Shown here: one piece after another, positions 27,501-40,681 of the stretch
How the letters are laid out: each line of letters opens with the position of its first letter
How positions within the stretch are numbered: position 1 is the first letter of the stretch
Source: DASWIG01 sp965371445
Lineage (GTDB): Bacteria > Acidobacteriota > Thermoanaerobaculia > Multivoradales > J023
DNA: 64,000 bases
Direction of reading: 5' to 3'
Assembly (NCBI GenBank): GCA_965371445.1
Contig: CBDUYN010000030.1
Coordinates: forward strand, 5,422 to 69,421
Program-made: the position numbers and the translations under genes
The notes under the pieces: generated by a model
The model's input: the letters and a program-made list of their open reading frames with translations, nothing else
What the model was told of the DNA's origin: nothing
Databases searched by the model: none

Positions 27501-29744
27501 CAGCTCGATCTTGCGGTCGAAGACCTGGTAGGGAGTCCCGTCCTCGGCCACGTAGCGTGCCCGCAACACGGCATGGCGGGCCAGGAGGACGTCCCAGGCC
27601 GCCAGAAAGGCGGGCAGATCCAGCGCGCCGCGCACGCTCAAGATGCCCTGGAAGGTGTAATAGGAGCTGTCGGGCTCCATTTTCCACAAGAACCAGAGGC
27701 CCTGCTGCGCCAGGGAGAGAGGATAGCGTCGGTCGTGGCGGGGCGCACCGTGCGACGTGATCTGGGGAGGCGGGTGCTGTCTCGCCCACCCCGTCCGCGC
27801 CGCGAGCCGGGCGACGCTCGGCGCCTCGAAAAGCTCGCTGAAGCTCAGGTCGATTCCCGCCGAACGCCGTACTCGGTTGAGGATCTGGATCGCCAGCAGC
27901 GAGTCGCAGCCGAGGTCGAAGAGGTTGTCGTGGACGCCGGCACGGTCGAGCCGCAGCACGTCCGCGACGATCCCCGCCAGGAGCTTTTCCAGCTCGTCGC
28001 GAGGAGCGAGATAGGGCTCGTTCAACTCGGGCCGAAAGCTCTCGGGTACGGCGAGCGCCTTGTGGTCGATCTTGCCGTTTTCGTTCAAAGGCATTCGGGC
28101 GAGACGCACGAACCTTTCCGGGATCATGTAGTGGGGCAGGACCTCGCCGAGGAAACGGCGCAGCTCTTCGTCGGCGACCGGCTGACGGCTGACGAGATAG
28201 GCCACCAGTCGCTTGACGAGCTCGCCGGGCTCGACCTCGGCCGCGTAGTCGCGGGCCACCAGCTTGCTGGCCATGGGACACGGAGCGAGCGCTTCGACCG
28301 CGCAGTCGGCCACGGCGTCGTGGCGGGACAAAACCGATTCGATCTCGCCGAGCTCGATCCGGAAGCCGCGGATCTTGACCTGCCGATCGATCCGGCCCAG
28401 GTACTCGATTTCGCCGTTGGGCAAGAAGCGCGCGAGATCGCCCGTACGATACAGGCGCGCGCCGGCTGCGCCGCTGAAAGGATCGTCCAGGAAAGCGGCC
28501 GCGGTCCGCTCCGGATCTCGTAGATAACCCCTGCCCACGCCCACACCGCCGACGCAAAGCTCGCCGGCCTCTTCTTCCGGGCTCAGCTCCAAGGATTCTC
28601 CGACCTGTTGCGTGACGTAGAGCTTTGTGTTCGCGATCGGCCGGCCGATGGGCATGTGGACGACCGTTGCCTCGGGTGGTACGCGGATCGCGTGATGGGA
28701 GACGTCGTCCGAGCATTCCGTGGGGCCGTAAGCGTTGAGCAGCGGGATCTCGGGGTAGCGAGCCAACCAGCGGCGGCACAGCCCGGGCGGCAGCGCCTCG
28801 CCGGTCACCAGCACCCAGCGCAGGGTGCCGAGCTCCGGCGGCTCGCCCTGGTCGATCTCGTCGAGTAGGGCCTTCAAGAAAGAAGGTACGACTTCGAGAA
28901 TCGAGATTCGGTGGCGCTTCACTGCCGCCAGAAGGTGCCGCGGGTCATAGTTCATGGCATCGGGGAAGACGTGTACCTGGCCACCGGTGAGCAGCGCCGC
29001 GAGGAACTGCCAGACGGAGATGTCGAAGCACTGCGAGGCGTTCTGGACGATGCGGTCTTCGGCGCTCAGCTCGAGGTCGGCGACCTTGGCAAAGAGGTGG
29101 TTGAGCATGCCCCGGTGCTCGACCATCGCCCCTTTGGGTCGGCCGGTGGAGCCGGAGGTGAAGATGACGTAGGCCAGGTCGTCCGGTACGGCGGCGCGTG
29201 CCGGACGGACTGGTCGGGGCTCCCGGGGGTCCCGGAGCGCCGCCGCCGCGGGCAGCAGGCTCACCTCGGGACGCTGCTCCGGGGGCAGCCTCTCGACAGT
29301 CGCCGCCAGCCGTTCACGGTAGGGAGCGGCGGTCAGCACGAACGGGCAGCGGCTTTGGTCGAGAACCTGGCGCCAGCGCTCGGCAGGATGCGTGGTATCG
29401 AGCGGCAGATACGCACCCCCGGCTTTGAAGACGGCGAGGATCGCGACGAGGAATTCGAGGCTCCGATCGGCCAGCAAGGCCACCAGCTCCTCCGGTGCAA
29501 GCCCTCGGGCGAGGAGGTCTTGAGCGAGGGCGTCGGCCGAGAGGTCGAGCTCTTCGTAGGTGATCTCGTGGTCGTTGCAGACCGCCGCGATCCGCTCCGG
29601 GGCTCTTTGCACCTGCTCGCCGAACAGGTGGTGAAAACATCGGTCGAGCGGGAAATCGGCATCGGTCTCGTTCCATCGCGAGAGCCGGCGAAGGAAATCT
29701 TCGGTGGGTCGGGAGCGGGACGGAGATTCGGGCTCGGGGGCCAT
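24501..29744 (-). CDS. NRPS-2: A-T-C-A-T
   Basis: 1747 residues. First A domain with FTSGSTGRPKG near 196, FDISVWQF and NAYGPTECSDD; my reading of its pocket is D-I-W-E-L-T-A-D-D, which I cannot match to a known substrate. T domain with LGCDSLL near 611. C domain near 675-1110, whose active-site motif reads THEILLDG, so the usual HHxxxDG has Glu in place of the second His. Second A domain with a divergent core (YTSSTTGSPKG near 1285) and YALIGAIWECF where FDxSxWExF is expected, so Asp235 is Ile. Its other pocket positions read G-W-A-L-A-L-S-N. T domain with LGGHSLL near 1680. ATG 29744 follows GAGGAAAG; it is 23 bases after NRPS-1. Confidence 0.9.
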   Translation of the reverse strand: MAPEPESPSRSRPTEDFLRRLSRWNETDADFPLDRCFHHLFGEQVQRAPERIAAVCNDHEITYEELDLSADALAQDLLARGLAPEELVALLADRSLEFLVAILAVFKAGGAYLPLDTTHPAERWRQVLDQSRCPFVLTAAPYRERLAATVERLPPEQRPEVSLLPAAAALRDPREPRPVRPARAAVPDDLAYVIFTSGSTGRPKGAMVEHRGMLNHLFAKVADLELSAEDRIVQNASQCFDISVWQFLAALLTGGQVHVFPDAMNYDPRHLLAAVKRHRISILEVVPSFLKALLDEIDQGEPPELGTLRWVLVTGEALPPGLCRRWLARYPEIPLLNAYGPTECSDDVSHHAIRVPPEATVVHMPIGRPIANTKLYVTQQVGESLELSPEEEAGELCVGGVGVGRGYLRDPERTAAAFLDDPFSGAAGARLYRTGDLARFLPNGEIEYLGRIDRQVKIRGFRIELGEIESVLSRHDAVADCAVEALAPCPMASKLVARDYAAEVEPGELVKRLVAYLVSRQPVADEELRRFLGEVLPHYMIPERFVRLARMPLNENGKIDHKALAVPESFRPELNEPYLAPRDELEKLLAGIVADVLRLDRAGVHDNLFDLGCDSLLAIQILNRVRRSAGIDLSFSELFEAPSVARLAARTGWARQHPPPQITSHGAPRHDRRYPLSLAQQGLWFLWKMEPDSSYYTFQGILSVRGALDLPAFLAAWDVLLARHAVLRARYVAEDGTPYQVFDRKIELPRSVTDLSHLAAAQAQAELRRQAREVAAVPFDLEQDPLLRLELFRLSGDEHALLLTTHEILLDGWATCVLIEELATLYEALLERQEQPLPPLELHLSDFTLWERDAVHRQALEREATYWQKKLGGELPVLDLPLDRPRSTHPTYRGASHATLLDETLSTHLRALALQLEATPFMVLLAAFYVLLYRYSDQDDLVVGAPLANRSQEGTEDMVGFFLNMLPLRCQVAETLPFSQLVRQTRQSVVDAVTHARYPLIFILEDVNTVRESAFAPLFQVMFNMLNFPYDEAPSSQLELAFHELDTGFTKYDLALYAQEHGSRFRLQLAYLADLFDDANVERMLTGLTCLLGEATADPRRQISLLSLLAESERSQILAASRGVPRGFVEGQSVTGLFERQATETPDATALCCHGEPMSYAELNRRANQLARHLRRCGAGRETIVGVCVDRSFDTIVALLGILKAGSAFLPLDDSYPAARLAAMIEDARPPILVVNSRVRPVAGFGGHVVSLDADGHALAQEDPTDPGGAADPDQLFAVIYTSSTTGSPKGSLITLGAALNRLGWMWEAYPFEPRDVAALHKSYALIGAIWECFGALLQGVATFILSREQVEAPPRLWRELLEHGVSYLLASPPVLELVLAQAEANPADALPLRLAASSAEAIPPALVRRWQRAFPSAPLLNLYGSTECSSNIMTYDTADLPANAARTPVGRPLPNVAVYSLDRSLRLVPPVVVGGMYVGGVCLARGYLARPGQTALAFVPDPYSTSPGGRLYQTGDLVRQLADGQLEFLGRHDQQVKIRGFRVELDEVEATLARHDSVAKCAVVPVVDAQGRSSLLALAIARREVAPLELRDFMRENLPEFMVPRSVSLVDTLPLTPSGKIARHLLSLSVKSYPSDAATTVPTAPQTPLQESLAEIWSQVLGVESVGIHDDFFDLGGHSLLGMQLITRVHAELGVEVGLHSVYDHSTVAGMAKAVEALGVPAELVAAAAADSLPETPAEDWEEIEI

Positions 29745-29767
29745 GCTGTCTTTCCTCTGACCGGGAC

Positions 29768-33206
<3,439 letters not shown>

Positions 33207-33217
<11 letters not shown>

Positions 33218-35669
33218 GTAGCACCGCCATCGGTGTCAGCCTGCTGGCTCGCCGCGCCGGAAAATAGCTCGCCACGAAAGCCACGGCGAGGAGCAGGAGA
33301 GGCGCGGCGACGAGGACGAAGGGATCGAGAGGGCTGACGCCGTAGAGCCGGCTGGTCAGGAGCCGGGTGAGGACCCATGCCAGGAGGAGCCCCAGCCCCG
33401 TGCCCAGCGCCGCCAGCCGGCCGACGTGGTACAAGAGCTGCCACGACACGTCGCCGGCCTTTGCGCCCAGGGCCATGCGGATGCCGATCTCGCGCACTCG
33501 TTGCGTCACGCTGTAGGAGAGGATCCCGTAGATCCCGACGGTGGCGAGAGCGAGGGCCGTCAAGGCGAAGCCATTCACCAGCAGCACCATGAATCGTCCT
33601 CCGGAGCTCTGTCGCGCCAGGCGCTCTTCCATCGTGGCGACGTCATAGGTTCCGAGGCCGGGAGCGAGCGACGCGAACCTCTGGCGCAGGGCGGCGACGA
33701 GCCGCGCCGGCGGCGTCTCGGTGCGCACCAGGACGTGGAGCAGCCGCGGAGTCCGCGGGACGAGCTGCTGGAGGGCAAAGTAGACGTCGGGCCCCGGTCG
33801 CTCGATGCTCCCCAGACCCTCGTGCCGGACATCGCCGGCCACCCCCACCACCGTCACCCACGGGTAGGGCGAATCCAGGGAGCCGAGCTTGAGCCGCTCC
33901 CCGATGCCGTCCTTTCCCGGCCACAGACGCTCGGCCAGCGTCTGGCTGACCACGGCGGCGTTCTCGGAGTCGGTGTCGTCCTGGAAGGAGACGTCGCGGC
34001 CGCCGAGCAAAGGAATGCCGAGAGTCGAAAAATAGCCGGGGCTGACGTGGTGGCGGCTGACGAGGATCGTCCCGTCGGGGTTGTCAAAGACGGCGCGGTC
34101 CGCGAGGCTCACGTAGCCCCCGATCCAGTCGCCGGCGGGCATCCCGGGGCCCGCGAGCGCCACCGAGCGAACGCCGGGAAGCGCCCCCAGCTCTTCGACG
34201 GCGCGCCGCACGAGGCTGCGCACCGGCTCGTCGGTGGCGTATCGGTCGCGCGTCAGGTTGATCGTCATCGACAGCAGGTGCTCGCTCTGAAACCCCAGGT
34301 CCTGACGGGTGTGTCGCTCGAAGCCCTTGATCATGAGCCCCGCCCCCACCAGCAGAGAGACGGCGAGCGCCATCTCGGCGACGCAGAGGGCATTCTGAAA
34401 ATAGTTTCTTCGACGACTGGACGAGGCCTGGCGCCCCCCCTCTTTGAGCGCCTGGGCGAGGGAGACGTCGGAGACCAGAAGCGCCGGCCACAGACCGAAG
34501 ACGAGACCGCAGAAAGCCAGCACGACAAGCACCACGGCGACGAGAGACGGATCGATTCGGATCGCGACGAAGCTGCGCAGCGTCAGACCGCTCGAGGCGA
34601 TGAACGCCCCCGTGAAGAGGTGGGCGAAGAGGAGGCCGGCCGCGGCGCCGAAGAGCGCCAGGAGGACGCTCTCGGTGAGCAGCTGACGGATCACGTCGAT
34701 GCGGCGCGCGCCCAGGGCGAGACGCAGGGTCACCTCCTTCTGGCGCTCCATGGCCCGGACGAGCTGCAGGTTGGCGAGGTTCGTCAAGACGATGAGAAGG
34801 ACGAAAGCGGCGGCGCCGAGGAGCATGAAAAGCGGGGTGCGTAGCTCCCCGAACCAGGCTTCGCGCAGCGGTGTCGCCCGGGCGCCGAGGTGGTAATTCA
34901 CCTCGGGATGCTCCTCCTCGAGCTGCCGAGTGATCCGGTCGAGCTCTTGCTGCGCCTCCTCGCGGCCGACACCGTCGCGCAAACGGCCAATCGCCGAGAG
35001 CCAGCGCAGCTCGCGTGTTTCGAGGTAATGGCTGCCGAGCATCGTCGCCATCGAGATGGGAATCCAGGCTTCGGTCTCGTCGTCCACGCCGCGGAATTCG
35101 GCGGGCAGGACGCCGAGGATCGTAAAACCCAGGTCGTCGAGATAGAGCGTCCCGCCCAGGGCCGCGGGATCGCCGCCGTAGCGCCTCTGCCACAGCTCGT
35201 GGCTCAGCACGACGACGGGTGAAGCGCCGGGCGCGTCGTCCTCCTCCGGGAGAAAGAACCGGCCGTGGAGGGGCTGGGCGCCGAGCAGCTCGAAGTATTC
35301 GGCGGAGACCATTTCGACGCCCACGATGCGGGTTTCGCCGCCCTCGACCCAGAGGTTCAGCGAGCGGCTGTCGGTGACCATGACGAGCTGCTCGAAGACC
35401 CGGTTGCGCTCGCGCAGGTCAGAGAGGTCCAGGTAGGAAAGGGGCCATTCCTCTAGCGTCTCGCCGCGCTTCATGGTGCCGGAGATGAGCTGCAGCTCCT
35501 CCGGCTCCTCGTAGGGCAGGGGCTGGAGCAGCACGGCGTTGATGACGATCAGCACAGAGCTGATCGCCCCCGCACCCAGCATCAGGGTCAGCACGGCGAT
35601 GGTCGTCAAGGCGGGCGTCCGCCCAAGGAACCGAAGACCTGTTCGGAGGTCGTGCAAGAGGCTGGTCAT
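33207..35669 (-). CDS. MacB/FtsX-type orphan permease (ADOP family)
   Basis: About 820 residues. The N-terminus, MTSLLHDLRTGLRFLGRTPALT, matches the start typical of ADOP permeases. A first transmembrane helix (AVLTLMLGAGAISSVLIVINAVL) leads into a MacB-like periplasmic domain, a three-helix FtsX unit near 280-430, a second periplasmic domain, and a final FtsX unit (GFALTALALATVGIYGILSYSVTQRVREIGIRMALGA near 705). No ATPase is encoded nearby, as the term orphan implies. It is the first gene of the NRPS operon and overlaps NRPS-1, so it may export the lipopeptide or serve in resistance. ATG 35669 is chosen; a TTG 24 bases upstream is possible. Confidence 0.88.
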
Positions 35670-35842
35670 CTCGGCTCGTCGAGGCGGGAACAAAAGCAGA
35701 GCGAAGCTGCCACGGCGGCCAGCTCCGGCTTCAGGGCTACGGTGTCGAAGACTTGCAACATCGACAGGCCAGCCAGTTGGTATGTCAAAAAGATCACAAG
35801 TTCCCCTCGGTCGTGCCTGTCGCTAAGCCTGGGATCGGCCGG

Positions 35843-35871
35843 ATTATGGCCAGCGGTTTTGGGAATGTCAA
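35843..35871 (-). promoter_or_regulatory. Leftward promoter of the permease-NRPS operon
   Basis: On the minus strand TTGACA (35871-35866), a 17-base spacer, then CATAAT (35848-35843): 6/6 and 5/6 matches to sigma-70 boxes with ideal spacing. It lies about 175 bases upstream of the permease ATG and points into the NRPS operon, so it is the best candidate for the operon promoter. It implies a leader of about 165 bases. Confidence 0.72.
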
Positions 35872-35877
35872 CCCCCC

Positions 35878-35905
35878 CGCGAGGCCCGTATGGCGACGCC
35901 TCGCG
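35878..35905. promoter_or_regulatory. Inverted repeat upstream of the -35 box
   Basis: CGCGAGGC at 35878-35885 and GCCTCGCG at 35898-35905, perfect 8-bp arms around a 12-base centre. It begins six bases upstream of the -35 box of the leftward promoter, where activators commonly bind. No regulator gene is visible in the window. Confidence 0.45.
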
Positions 35906-36066
35906 TCCTCTTGCAGAGCCGTCCAGGGGAACGCCTCTGAAGCATGAAGAGAGTCCCCTTCTCGACCTCGACCGAGGCGCAGGCAGCGGCCCCTGGTGCT
36001 CAAGACAAGCCGATCATCAGGTAAGGTATCGCTGTGAATGGACCCAAGACGAGACTCTCGCTCCTC

Positions 36067-36237
36067 CGTCGGATCGACTTCGACCGCCGTGTCCTGGGTC
36101 CGGAGATCTCGCCCGAGACCGAGGACGAGATCGTCGACTCGGCCACCGGCTTCACCCACGTCGTGGTCTCGGCCTTCCTCTACCCGTCGGGTTTGGGGCC
36201 GCTTCAGGACCGGCTCGTTCAGCGTCTCGCCGCGGCG
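36067..36237 (+). pseudogene. Duplicated fragment of the GH3/beta-lactamase gene
   Basis: 171 bases match 52186-52356, inside the GH3 part of the gene at 50839, with about three mismatches. The reading frame is that of RRIDFDRRVLGPEISPETE and onward. It joins the next relic piece at 36236-36238 over two shared bases (CG). Confidence 0.9.
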
Positions 36238-36543
36238 AGCAGGCGTTGCTCCTGAGCGGACACGTTGCTCTCGCAGACGTCGTCACTGCGCTCGGTGAAG
36301 AGCAGCTCGACGGTACCGGCGGGATTGCCGCCGCTGCCGCCGCACTCGGTGCAGCCGCTCGTGTCGATGTCGCAACTCGCCGTACAGGCGAGGGCGCCGC
36401 CGGAGCCGCCGTAGTCGGCGCAGGTCTGACCGGCGACGCCTACTACCTACTTTAAGAGGGTGGGCAAGAGCGCGAAAAATATAGGGAGGCCGACGTGGGC
36501 TGATTCGACTCCGGTGCCTCGCGAGGACCGAGACGAGCGATCC
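36236..36543. pseudogene. Internally deleted copy of the PLD gene 5' region
   Basis: 36236-36432 matches 8594-8790 in the PLD coding region, 36431-36500 matches about 9005-9074 in its upstream region, and a short piece at 36527-36543 matches 9167-9183. Bases 8791-9004 of the original, including the PLD start, are absent. The copy is therefore non-functional. It is in the same orientation as the source. Confidence 0.88.
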
Positions 36544-36561
36544 AGCCCACGATGTCCAGCC

Positions 36562-39500
36562 CTACGGAATCGTGGACGACCAAGCCGACGTGTCACCCGA
36601 CTCGAAGCCGTCACCGAAGAGCATCTGGAAGAACAGCAGGTCGTCCAGGTAGGCGGTGAAGTTGGTCGAGGCGCCCGGATCGACGATCAGGCGAATCTCG
36701 GCCGAGACCGCGGTCGCGGGCGTCGCCATCCAGGACGACATCGGGATCCAGTCCGGACCGGCAATGCAAGGAGCACCTCCCATCCACACGCTGATGTCCC
36801 CACACTCGAAGCCGTCAGCGAAGATCTGACCGTCGTCCGAGTCGCCGCTCGGTCCAGCCACCGACTCCGTCGAAAGAGTGCCTCCGGTGCAGCCGGCTCC
36901 CGAAAAGAAGCGGATCTCCGCGGAGAGGCTCGGGGCGGAGGAGAGCTCGCTCTCGATCCAACCCTTCGCCGCGAAGTAGAAACCTTGATCATCGGTGACG
37001 CTCACACACTGGTTGACAGCCGCCTGCGTCGCGACGGTCGCGACGGAGATCGAACCCGAAGTCGGTGCCGCGTCGGCGTCGTTCGGGCCGTAGCTCGTCT
37101 CGGTCGGGCTCGAGGCGGTCCAACCCGCGAGATCGTCGTCCAAGTTGGGGTTGACCAGCACGTTGTCGACGTCGACCCCGAATTTGAGCATGAAGTCGTC
37201 GCCGCCGGTGAAGTCGCCGTCGCCGTCGAGCGGCTGGCCAGCGACGTCCTTCAGCGAGGTCGAGCCGCAGACCAGGAGCCGGTAGGCCCCGTAGAGCAGC
37301 TGCTGGCCGCCGTTGATGCGCAGCCGCGCGGTCAGGCTGGGCTCATCCCAGGTCACCGAGTCGATGCTGATCGCCAGGTCGGCGGCGTCCACTCCGGTCG
37401 TGCAAGAGCTGGTCTCGAGGGTGCCATCGGCGCCTGCGTGCGCCAGCAGATAGTTCGCCGGGTTGGTCACGTCGTCGGCGTCGGTGTCGCCTACCGGATC
37501 CTGCACGAGCTCGCTCAGGGTGACGTAGAGCTGGGTGATCGAGGAGTGGGTGCTCTCGAGGGTCAGCTGGTCGTCTCCGGTGTCGGACACGCTGTGGACT
37601 TTCACCACCCGGGGCGGGAAGTCCGCGACCTCGAGGCCGTAGGCCCGGGTGCCGAAGCAGCCGTTCTGGTCCTGGGCGGTGATCGCGAACGAAAAGATCT
37701 CGTTACCCATGGGAACGCCGGAGACGACGCCCGAGGTCTCGTCGAGGGTGAGGCCCGGGGGAAGGTCGCCCGCGGAGAGGAACCACGAGTAGGAAGCCAC
37801 TCCGCCCGTCGCGGTGAACGTCTGCTCGTAGGGCACGCCAGCGTCAGCGTTGGCGATCACCTCCGGGAAGATCTCGATCACCGGGCATCCGACCGGGTCG
37901 ATGATGATCGTGTACTCCTGGCTCCCGGAGCAGAAGGTCAGCTCGTCGACGACGGTGACCGTGAGCTGGTAGATCCCGGGGGTGTCGGGAGTTCCGCTGA
38001 TCACCCCGAGACTCGGGCTCAGCGACAGGCCTGAGGGGAGTGCCCCGGCGGTGAGGGCGAAGATGGGGCCGCTCACCCCGGTCGGGGTGAGCAGCTGGCT
38101 GTAGAAGATGCCCTCCTCCTCGTCGGGGAGCTCGTCCGGGGCCAGGGTGATCGCGGAGCACCCGGTCGGGCCGACGATCAGGCTCAGGATGACCCGGAGC
38201 TCACAGAAGTTGGCGTCCTTCACCACCAGGGTGAACTCGTGGATCCCGGCGTCCAGGGTGGTCGGGGTGCCCGACAGCAGGCCGCTCGCATCATCGAGGA
38301 TCAACCCGGCCGGAGGCGGGCTGCCGGGCAGGGTTTGGTAGCTGTAGGGCTCCCGGCCGCCGGTCGCCACGAACTGCACCGAGTAGAGGACGTCGGCGGC
38401 GGCCGGCTCGAGGAGCGTCGGCGTCACCTCGAAGTCGTCCGGGCACCTGCACTTCACGTGTACGTCGTCGACCAGGAAGCCTTCGAAACCGTCCGTGCTG
38501 ACCACCTCGGTGCTGCCGTCGTCGGTCTCTGCGACGAAGCTCACCTGGAAGGTGCTGGCCGCCGGCAGGGTCAGCTGCAGGTTCTGCCAGCCGGACCAGC
38601 TCTTGAGGTTGCCGAGACCGGCGTTGGCCTCGCCCGAGCAGGTCGGCCCGGCGATGCCGCCGTTGTCCGCCACCACCTGGGTCGCGCCGCCGTCGGCCAC
38701 GACCTCGACCCGGGCGCGTTCGCTGTCGAAGTTGCCGTCGAACGACAGCAAGTAGTTGAAGCTCAGGATCACCTCGCCGGTGGTGCAGACCGACGTGTCG
38801 ATCACGAGGCTGGTGAGCGTGTCCTGGGTAGGATCCGTCCCGTAGTCGAGGCAGTTGGCGTTCGTTCCCCAGCGCGCGTGGGCGGACGGGGTGTGGGCGA
38901 TGTCGTCGCTCGACGGGCAGGTGTTCTCCGCATACCACTCGGCGCCGGCGCCGCAAGCGTCGGCGGCGGTGAAGTTGAGGGTCGGGTCGCTCAGGTTGTC
39001 GCAGAGCAGAGCGCCGTCGAAGCAGTTGACCGAGTCCACCCGGAACTGGTGGGACGAGGCGTTGAAACAGCCGTTGGCGTCGGTGGCGACGACCCGGAAA
39101 TTCTTCGTCCCCCCGGCTTCGGTCATCCCGAAGATCGTTCCTCCTTCGCCGAGGAAGACTCCTTTAGGCGTCGTCCCCGTCACCACCTCGTAGGTGTAGG
39201 GCGGTGTGCCGCCGTTGCCGGTGATGTTGTCGAGGTAGGGCTCGCCGGCGAACGCATCGGCCAGCTGCTGAGGGGGCGAGAGGGTGATGAACGGACACGC
39301 GATGCTGAAGTTGTAGGACCGGGTGCCGGTGCAAAGGTTGTCGTCGGTGGCCGTGACGTTGACGTCGAAGATCCCCGACCCCTGGGGCGAGCCGGAGATC
39401 TCGCCCGACACCGCGTCGATCGTCATTCCCAAGGGAAGGTTGCCGGCGGTCACCGAGTAGGCGTAGGCCGGGGTGCCGTTGCTGGCGGTGACCGTGTCGG

Positions 39501-40641
39501 AGTACGGCGCGCCCTGGTCACCGTCGAGGAGGTCCGTCGGCATGAGGTCGATCGCCGGGCAGCCTGTGGGGTCGACGATGACGCTGTAGGCCTGGCTTCC
39601 CTCGCAGTCGAGGGAGTCGGTGGCGACGATCGAGAAGGGGAAGATGCCTTCGACGGTGGGGGTCCCGCTGATGACGTCGGCGGCCAGGCCGAGGCTGTCT
39701 GGAAGCATTCCGGCGAGAGCGTAGGTGTAGGGCCCGGTGCCACCACTCGCCGACAGCGTCTCGCTGTACATCACGGTCAGCTCACCGTTGGGCAGGACGT
39801 CGGGGGTGACGTCGATGTCGGGACAGAGCGGTACGCGGGAGAAGAACACGTCCATCTGCGACACAGGATCCTCGGCAGCCTTCGCGAACGGGGTGACGAG
39901 CGAGAGAGCGTTGCGCCCGTCGGTCCAGGTCACCAGGCTGTCGTTGCTGATCACGCCGTGGAAGTTGGAGTCGCCTGCAAAGCAGTCGTCCAGGGCCGGG
40001 TCGACCTGGGTCGGCTGGGGGATCGGAGCGTCCGAGATCCGCTCGTCGAGCTCAAAGGTCACGCCGTTGTCGAGGCTTACCCGGCCGTAGACCTCGTAGT
40101 TGAGACCGTCGGTGGTATTGCGGCGATCGAGCCAGCTCGCGAGGACGTAGCCCTGGGAGGTGACCGAGATCGAGGGCAGCCATTGCACCACGTTGTTGTT
40201 GAGCTGCTGGTCGGTGTTGAGCGGCTCGGGGGCCGACCAGTTGGCGCCGTTGTCGGTCGATCGGATGTAGTAGATGTCTCCCAGGTCCCCCGGGACCTGT
40301 CCGGCCCGGGCCCAGACGTAGTGGAGGACGTTGTCGGCAGCGCTGGCGAGGTCCGTGCCGGCGCTCGTCGCGCCCTGGCCCCACCCCATGTGCCGCCATA
40401 GGGGAGGGACCATGTAGAAGTAGTCGCTGGCCGCGCACAGGCCGGCCCCGGCAGGCGGGTAGCTCGGCCCGGCCTGGACGGCGGTCCAGGTGACCCCGCC
40501 GTTCGTCGAGCGGTAGATCCAGTTGAGACGGCTCGCGCCGGCGCCGCCGCCTTCGTCCATGCCGAAGACGTGGACGCTGCCGTCGTTCCCGGGGCTGCCG
40601 GTGAGGTGGACGTTGCGTACGAAGCTGGTGTCGACCGTCAC
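36562..40641 (-). CDS. Large secreted Ig-like repeat protein, C-terminal part (frameshifted)
   Basis: 1359 residues of a surface or secreted protein. The first part continues the sialidase/BNR-like region of 40682-41431 (NWIYRSTNGGVTWTAVQ and YIRSTDNGANWSAPEPL). A run of putative Ig-fold repeats follows, each with LPxGLxLDxxSGxxSGTPxxxGxFxFxVxATDxxxC, as in He_PIG domains. A jelly-roll-like segment lies near FDGNFDSERARVEVVADGG. The end reads FGDGFESGDTSAWSSTIP, a tail seen again in the gene at 62400. The true N-terminus lies in the neighbouring fragment; the frame is lost near 40722. Function is likely adhesion or polymer binding, by analogy only. Confidence 0.75.
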   Translation of the reverse strand: MTVDTSFVRNVHLTGSPGNDGSVHVFGMDEGGGAGASRLNWIYRSTNGGVTWTAVQAGPSYPPAGAGLCAASDYFYMVPPLWRHMGWGQGATSAGTDLASAADNVLHYVWARAGQVPGDLGDIYYIRSTDNGANWSAPEPLNTDQQLNNNVVQWLPSISVTSQGYVLASWLDRRNTTDGLNYEVYGRVSLDNGVTFELDERISDAPIPQPTQVDPALDDCFAGDSNFHGVISNDSLVTWTDGRNALSLVTPFAKAAEDPVSQMDVFFSRVPLCPDIDVTPDVLPNGELTVMYSETLSASGGTGPYTYALAGMLPDSLGLAADVISGTPTVEGIFPFSIVATDSLDCEGSQAYSVIVDPTGCPAIDLMPTDLLDGDQGAPYSDTVTASNGTPAYAYSVTAGNLPLGMTIDAVSGEISGSPQGSGIFDVNVTATDDNLCTGTRSYNFSIACPFITLSPPQQLADAFAGEPYLDNITGNGGTPPYTYEVVTGTTPKGVFLGEGGTIFGMTEAGGTKNFRVVATDANGCFNASSHQFRVDSVNCFDGALLCDNLSDPTLNFTAADACGAGAEWYAENTCPSSDDIAHTPSAHARWGTNANCLDYGTDPTQDTLTSLVIDTSVCTTGEVILSFNYLLSFDGNFDSERARVEVVADGGATQVVADNGGIAGPTCSGEANAGLGNLKSWSGWQNLQLTLPAASTFQVSFVAETDDGSTEVVSTDGFEGFLVDDVHVKCRCPDDFEVTPTLLEPAAADVLYSVQFVATGGREPYSYQTLPGSPPPAGLILDDASGLLSGTPTTLDAGIHEFTLVVKDANFCELRVILSLIVGPTGCSAITLAPDELPDEEEGIFYSQLLTPTGVSGPIFALTAGALPSGLSLSPSLGVISGTPDTPGIYQLTVTVVDELTFCSGSQEYTIIIDPVGCPVIEIFPEVIANADAGVPYEQTFTATGGVASYSWFLSAGDLPPGLTLDETSGVVSGVPMGNEIFSFAITAQDQNGCFGTRAYGLEVADFPPRVVKVHSVSDTGDDQLTLESTHSSITQLYVTLSELVQDPVGDTDADDVTNPANYLLAHAGADGTLETSSCTTGVDAADLAISIDSVTWDEPSLTARLRINGGQQLLYGAYRLLVCGSTSLKDVAGQPLDGDGDFTGGDDFMLKFGVDVDNVLVNPNLDDDLAGWTASSPTETSYGPNDADAAPTSGSISVATVATQAAVNQCVSVTDDQGFYFAAKGWIESELSSAPSLSAEIRFFSGAGCTGGTLSTESVAGPSGDSDDGQIFADGFECGDISVWMGGAPCIAGPDWIPMSSWMATPATAVSAEIRLIVDPGASTNFTAYLDDLLFFQMLFGDGFESGDTSAWSSTIP

Positions 40642-40681
40642 CTCGGTCCAGGTCCCGGAGTCGAGGTAGACGATCTTGAGA

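Larger units (their letters stand above)
35670..36561. other. Upstream region of the NRPS operon with a chimeric relic
   Basis: No intact gene. It contains the leftward promoter at 35843-35871, an inverted repeat at 35878-35905, and relic pieces of two other loci at 36067-36543. The stretch 35906-36066 shows nothing I recognise. Confidence 0.6.

Noticed and set aside
36460..40401. Rightward open frames across the secreted Ig-like gene
   Set aside because: Antisense shadows rich in Gly, Val, Asp and Arg; the other strand has clear repeats and a matching tail.
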